Of a DNA stretch of 64,000 bases, positions 62,388-64,000 are shown piece after piece. Made by a program: the position numbers and the translations under genes. Source of the stretch: CAWHNT01 sp963830775 (lineage in GTDB: Bacteria > Pseudomonadota > Alphaproteobacteria > Geminicoccales > Geminicoccaceae); the NCBI GenBank assembly GCA_963830775.1, contig CAWHNT010000011.1, forward strand, positions 1-64,000. The letters run 5' to 3'. Each line of letters begins with the position of its first letter. The first letter of the stretch is position 1. The notes under the pieces were generated by a model, which saw only the letters and a list, made by a program, of their open reading frames with translations, ran no database searches and had not been told where the DNA came from.

Positions 62388-63713
62388 ATGACCGACGGCA
62401 GGCCTCTTCCGATGCAGCCCAACTCCCAAGCGCAGCCCTGCGACGTGCTCGTGATCGGCGGCGGGCCCGCGGCTCCACCGCGGCCGCCCTGCTGGCCGAG
62501 CGCGGGCGCAAGGTGGTGATGCTGGAGAAGGAGACGCATCCGCGCTTCCACATCGGCGAATCGCTCCTGCCGCAGAACCTGGCCCTGTTCGAGCGGCTGG
62601 GCGTCCTGGACGAGGTGGCGCGGATCGGCGTCTACAAGCCGGGTGCGGAGTTCGTCTCCGACCGGCATGGCGGCAAGAGCGTCGCCTTCGAGTTCGCCGA
62701 AGGGGCTCGATCCCGCCTACACCTACAGCTTCCACGTCCGCCGCTCGGAGTTCGACGAGCTCCTGTTCCGCAACGCGCAGAAGCGCGGGGTGGAGGCGCA
62801 CGAGGGCGTGCGGGTCACGGGCGTGGAGCTCGACACCGCCAGCGGCTCGCGCGTCCATGCCATCGATGCGCAGGGTGCGGCCCGGACCTGGCAGGCCCGG
62901 TTCGTCGTCGACGCCTCGGGCCGGGACACCTACCTCGCCGGCAAGCTCGGCACGAAGGCCGCCAACAAGAACAACAACACGGCCGCCCTCTTCGCCCATT
63001 TCCGCGGCGTGGCCCCCTTGCGCGAGCCGGACGTCGGCAATATCGGCATCCACCTCTTCGACGAGGGCTGGTTCTGGGCCATCCCCCTGCGCGACGGGGT
63101 CACCAGCGTCGGCGTCGTCAGCCACGCCGCCTTCTTCAAGGGCCGCGGCAAGACCAGCCTCGAGGACTTCCTGGAGACCACGATCCAGCGCTGCGCCAGC
63201 CTGGCGAAGCGGATGGAGGGAGCGGAGCGGGTCTCGCCCGTGACCGCCACCGGCAACTACTCCTACCAGGCCCGCTCCATGGCCGGCGACGGCTACATCC
63301 TGGTCGGCGACGCCTTCGCCTTCATCGACCCGGTCTTCTCCAGCGGCGTGCATCTCGCCATGTCGAGTGCCGCCCTGGGTGCCGAGGCGGTCGACGCCTG
63401 GCTCGACGACCCGGCCCTGGCGCGGGAGCCGCTGAAGCGCTTCGACACGAGCGTCCGCCGCTCGCTCGAAGCCTTCTCCTGGCTGATCTACCGGATCAAC
63501 ACGCCCGTCCTGCGCGACATGTTCATGCAGCCGCGCAACCGCTTCCGCATGCGCGACGGCTTGGTCAGCCTGCTCGCCGGCAACACCCAGGGCGGTCTCA
63601 AGCGCCTACTGCCGGTGCTGGCCTTCAAGGGCGCCTACCACACGCTGAGCATCGCCTACCGCTTCGGCTACCGCCTCCAGGAGAACGGCCTCGCCCGCGC
63701 CGGCAACGGTTGA
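62388..63713 (+). CDS. Flavin-dependent halogenase-like oxidoreductase, two indels
   Basis: About 441 residues. FAD motif at the N-terminus (VIGGGPAGSTAAALLAERG after adding a G near 62473), then HIGESLLPQ, YSFHVRRSEFDELL after removing a G near 62703, and GDAFAFIDPVFSSGVHLA. The segment DEGWFWAIPL fits the WxWxIP motif of flavin-dependent halogenases. Xanthomonadins, the related aryl polyenes, are brominated, so halogenation of the aryl head is a reasonable inference. The alternative is a geranylgeranyl-reductase-like enzyme without halogenation. Net indels cancel, giving 442 codons. Confidence 0.78.
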
Positions 63714-63748
63714 ACTGTTGCCGGAACCTGCTCCATTCGACCGCGGAG

Positions 63749-64000
63749 ATGGTGTCAGCACTCCCTGATAACCCACAGGCCCAGCTCTCCGAGCTGCGGG
63801 CGCGGGTCGAGGCGCGCTACCGCTCGTGCGGGCGCTTCGCCCGTGGCTACGTGCACTGGAAGCTGCGGCTCGATCCGATCCTGCCCGTCGTGCTGGCGTT
63901 GGCCCAGCGGGAGCGGTTCGGCAGCGTGGTCGATCTCGGCTGCGGCCGTGGCCAGCTCGGCGTGGCCCTGATCGAGGCGGGGCTCGTGGAGAGGCTCACC
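63749..64000 (+). CDS. Class I SAM methyltransferase, partial (window end)
   Basis: The ATG follows GCGGAG. The visible 84 residues have an N-terminal helical region (ARVEARYRSCGRFARGYVHWKLRLD) and the SAM-binding motif VVDLGCGRGQLGVALIE. The gene runs off the window. Aryl-polyene clusters commonly contain such a methyltransferase for the head group. Confidence 0.8.
   Translation, partial: MVSALPDNPQAQLSELRARVEARYRSCGRFARGYVHWKLRLDPILPVVLALAQRERFGSVVDLGCGRGQLGVALIEAGLVERLT

Noticed and set aside
1..64000. tRNA or rRNA genes
   Set aside because: No cloverleaf with conserved TTC-type arm and no rRNA-like conserved blocks were noticed by eye; a tRNAscan or Rfam search would be decisive.

Overview
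The window looks like chromosomal DNA from a GC-rich alphaproteobacterium, probably Rhodospirillales-like. This rests on strong GC3 bias, TRAP and dipeptide-type ABC transporters, Tat-type signals, an alphaproteobacterial EF-G paralogue and an aryl-polyene locus. No rRNA, tRNA or CRISPR array was seen, so the taxonomy is inference.

Layout. 0-2.2 kb: a truncated IS5-type transposase and a small operon (KGG-motif protein, DUF6932-like nucleotidyltransferase-fold protein, 68-codon-class protein). 2.3-14.3 kb: a LysR regulator, an IS30 insertion, then a long + strand catabolic operon (SDR, split transketolase, TRAP transporter, 3-hydroxyisobutyrate-dehydrogenase-like enzyme, full-length transketolase, D-2-hydroxyacid dehydrogenase). 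14.4-15.5 kb: a decayed IS630. 15.6-31.4 kb: mostly housekeeping or accessory genes (zinc-finger anti-sigma-like protein, EF-G paralogue, two secreted beta-helix paralogues, MFS transporter, mtgA, a PhnD-like binding protein coupled to a GGDEF/EAL protein, carbonic anhydrase, DUF1640 protein, NTF2/GNAT/nitrilase operon). 31.5-36.1 kb: a RelE/Xre toxin-antitoxin pair and two IS1595 elements enclosing an asparagine-synthetase-like fragment. 36.3-45.5 kb: a peptide-type ABC transporter operon ending in an amidohydrolase, facing a second divergent amidohydrolase and an esterase. 45.6-47.4 kb: an IS630 block. 47.4-64 kb: an aryl-polyene (xanthomonadin/flexirubin-like) cluster with ACP, AMP ligase, two hotdog dehydratases, LpxL-like acyltransferase, LolA-like carrier, RND/MMPL-type exporter, ketosynthase, chain-length factor, ketoreductase, lipoprotein, flavin halogenase-like enzyme and methyltransferases. 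Its ketosynthase is split by an ISAs1 element.

The catabolic operon probably imports a sugar-acid-like substrate through TRAP, oxidises or reduces it with three dehydrogenases and cleaves it by ketol transfer. The aryl-polyene genes build a polyene on ACP, may halogenate it, and move the product to the outer membrane.

Many otherwise well-conserved genes carry one single-base indel. In each case checked, restoring one base makes the gene length divisible by three and rejoins conserved motifs. This suggests uncorrected sequencing error at least as strongly as real decay, so genes described as frameshifted may be intact in the organism.
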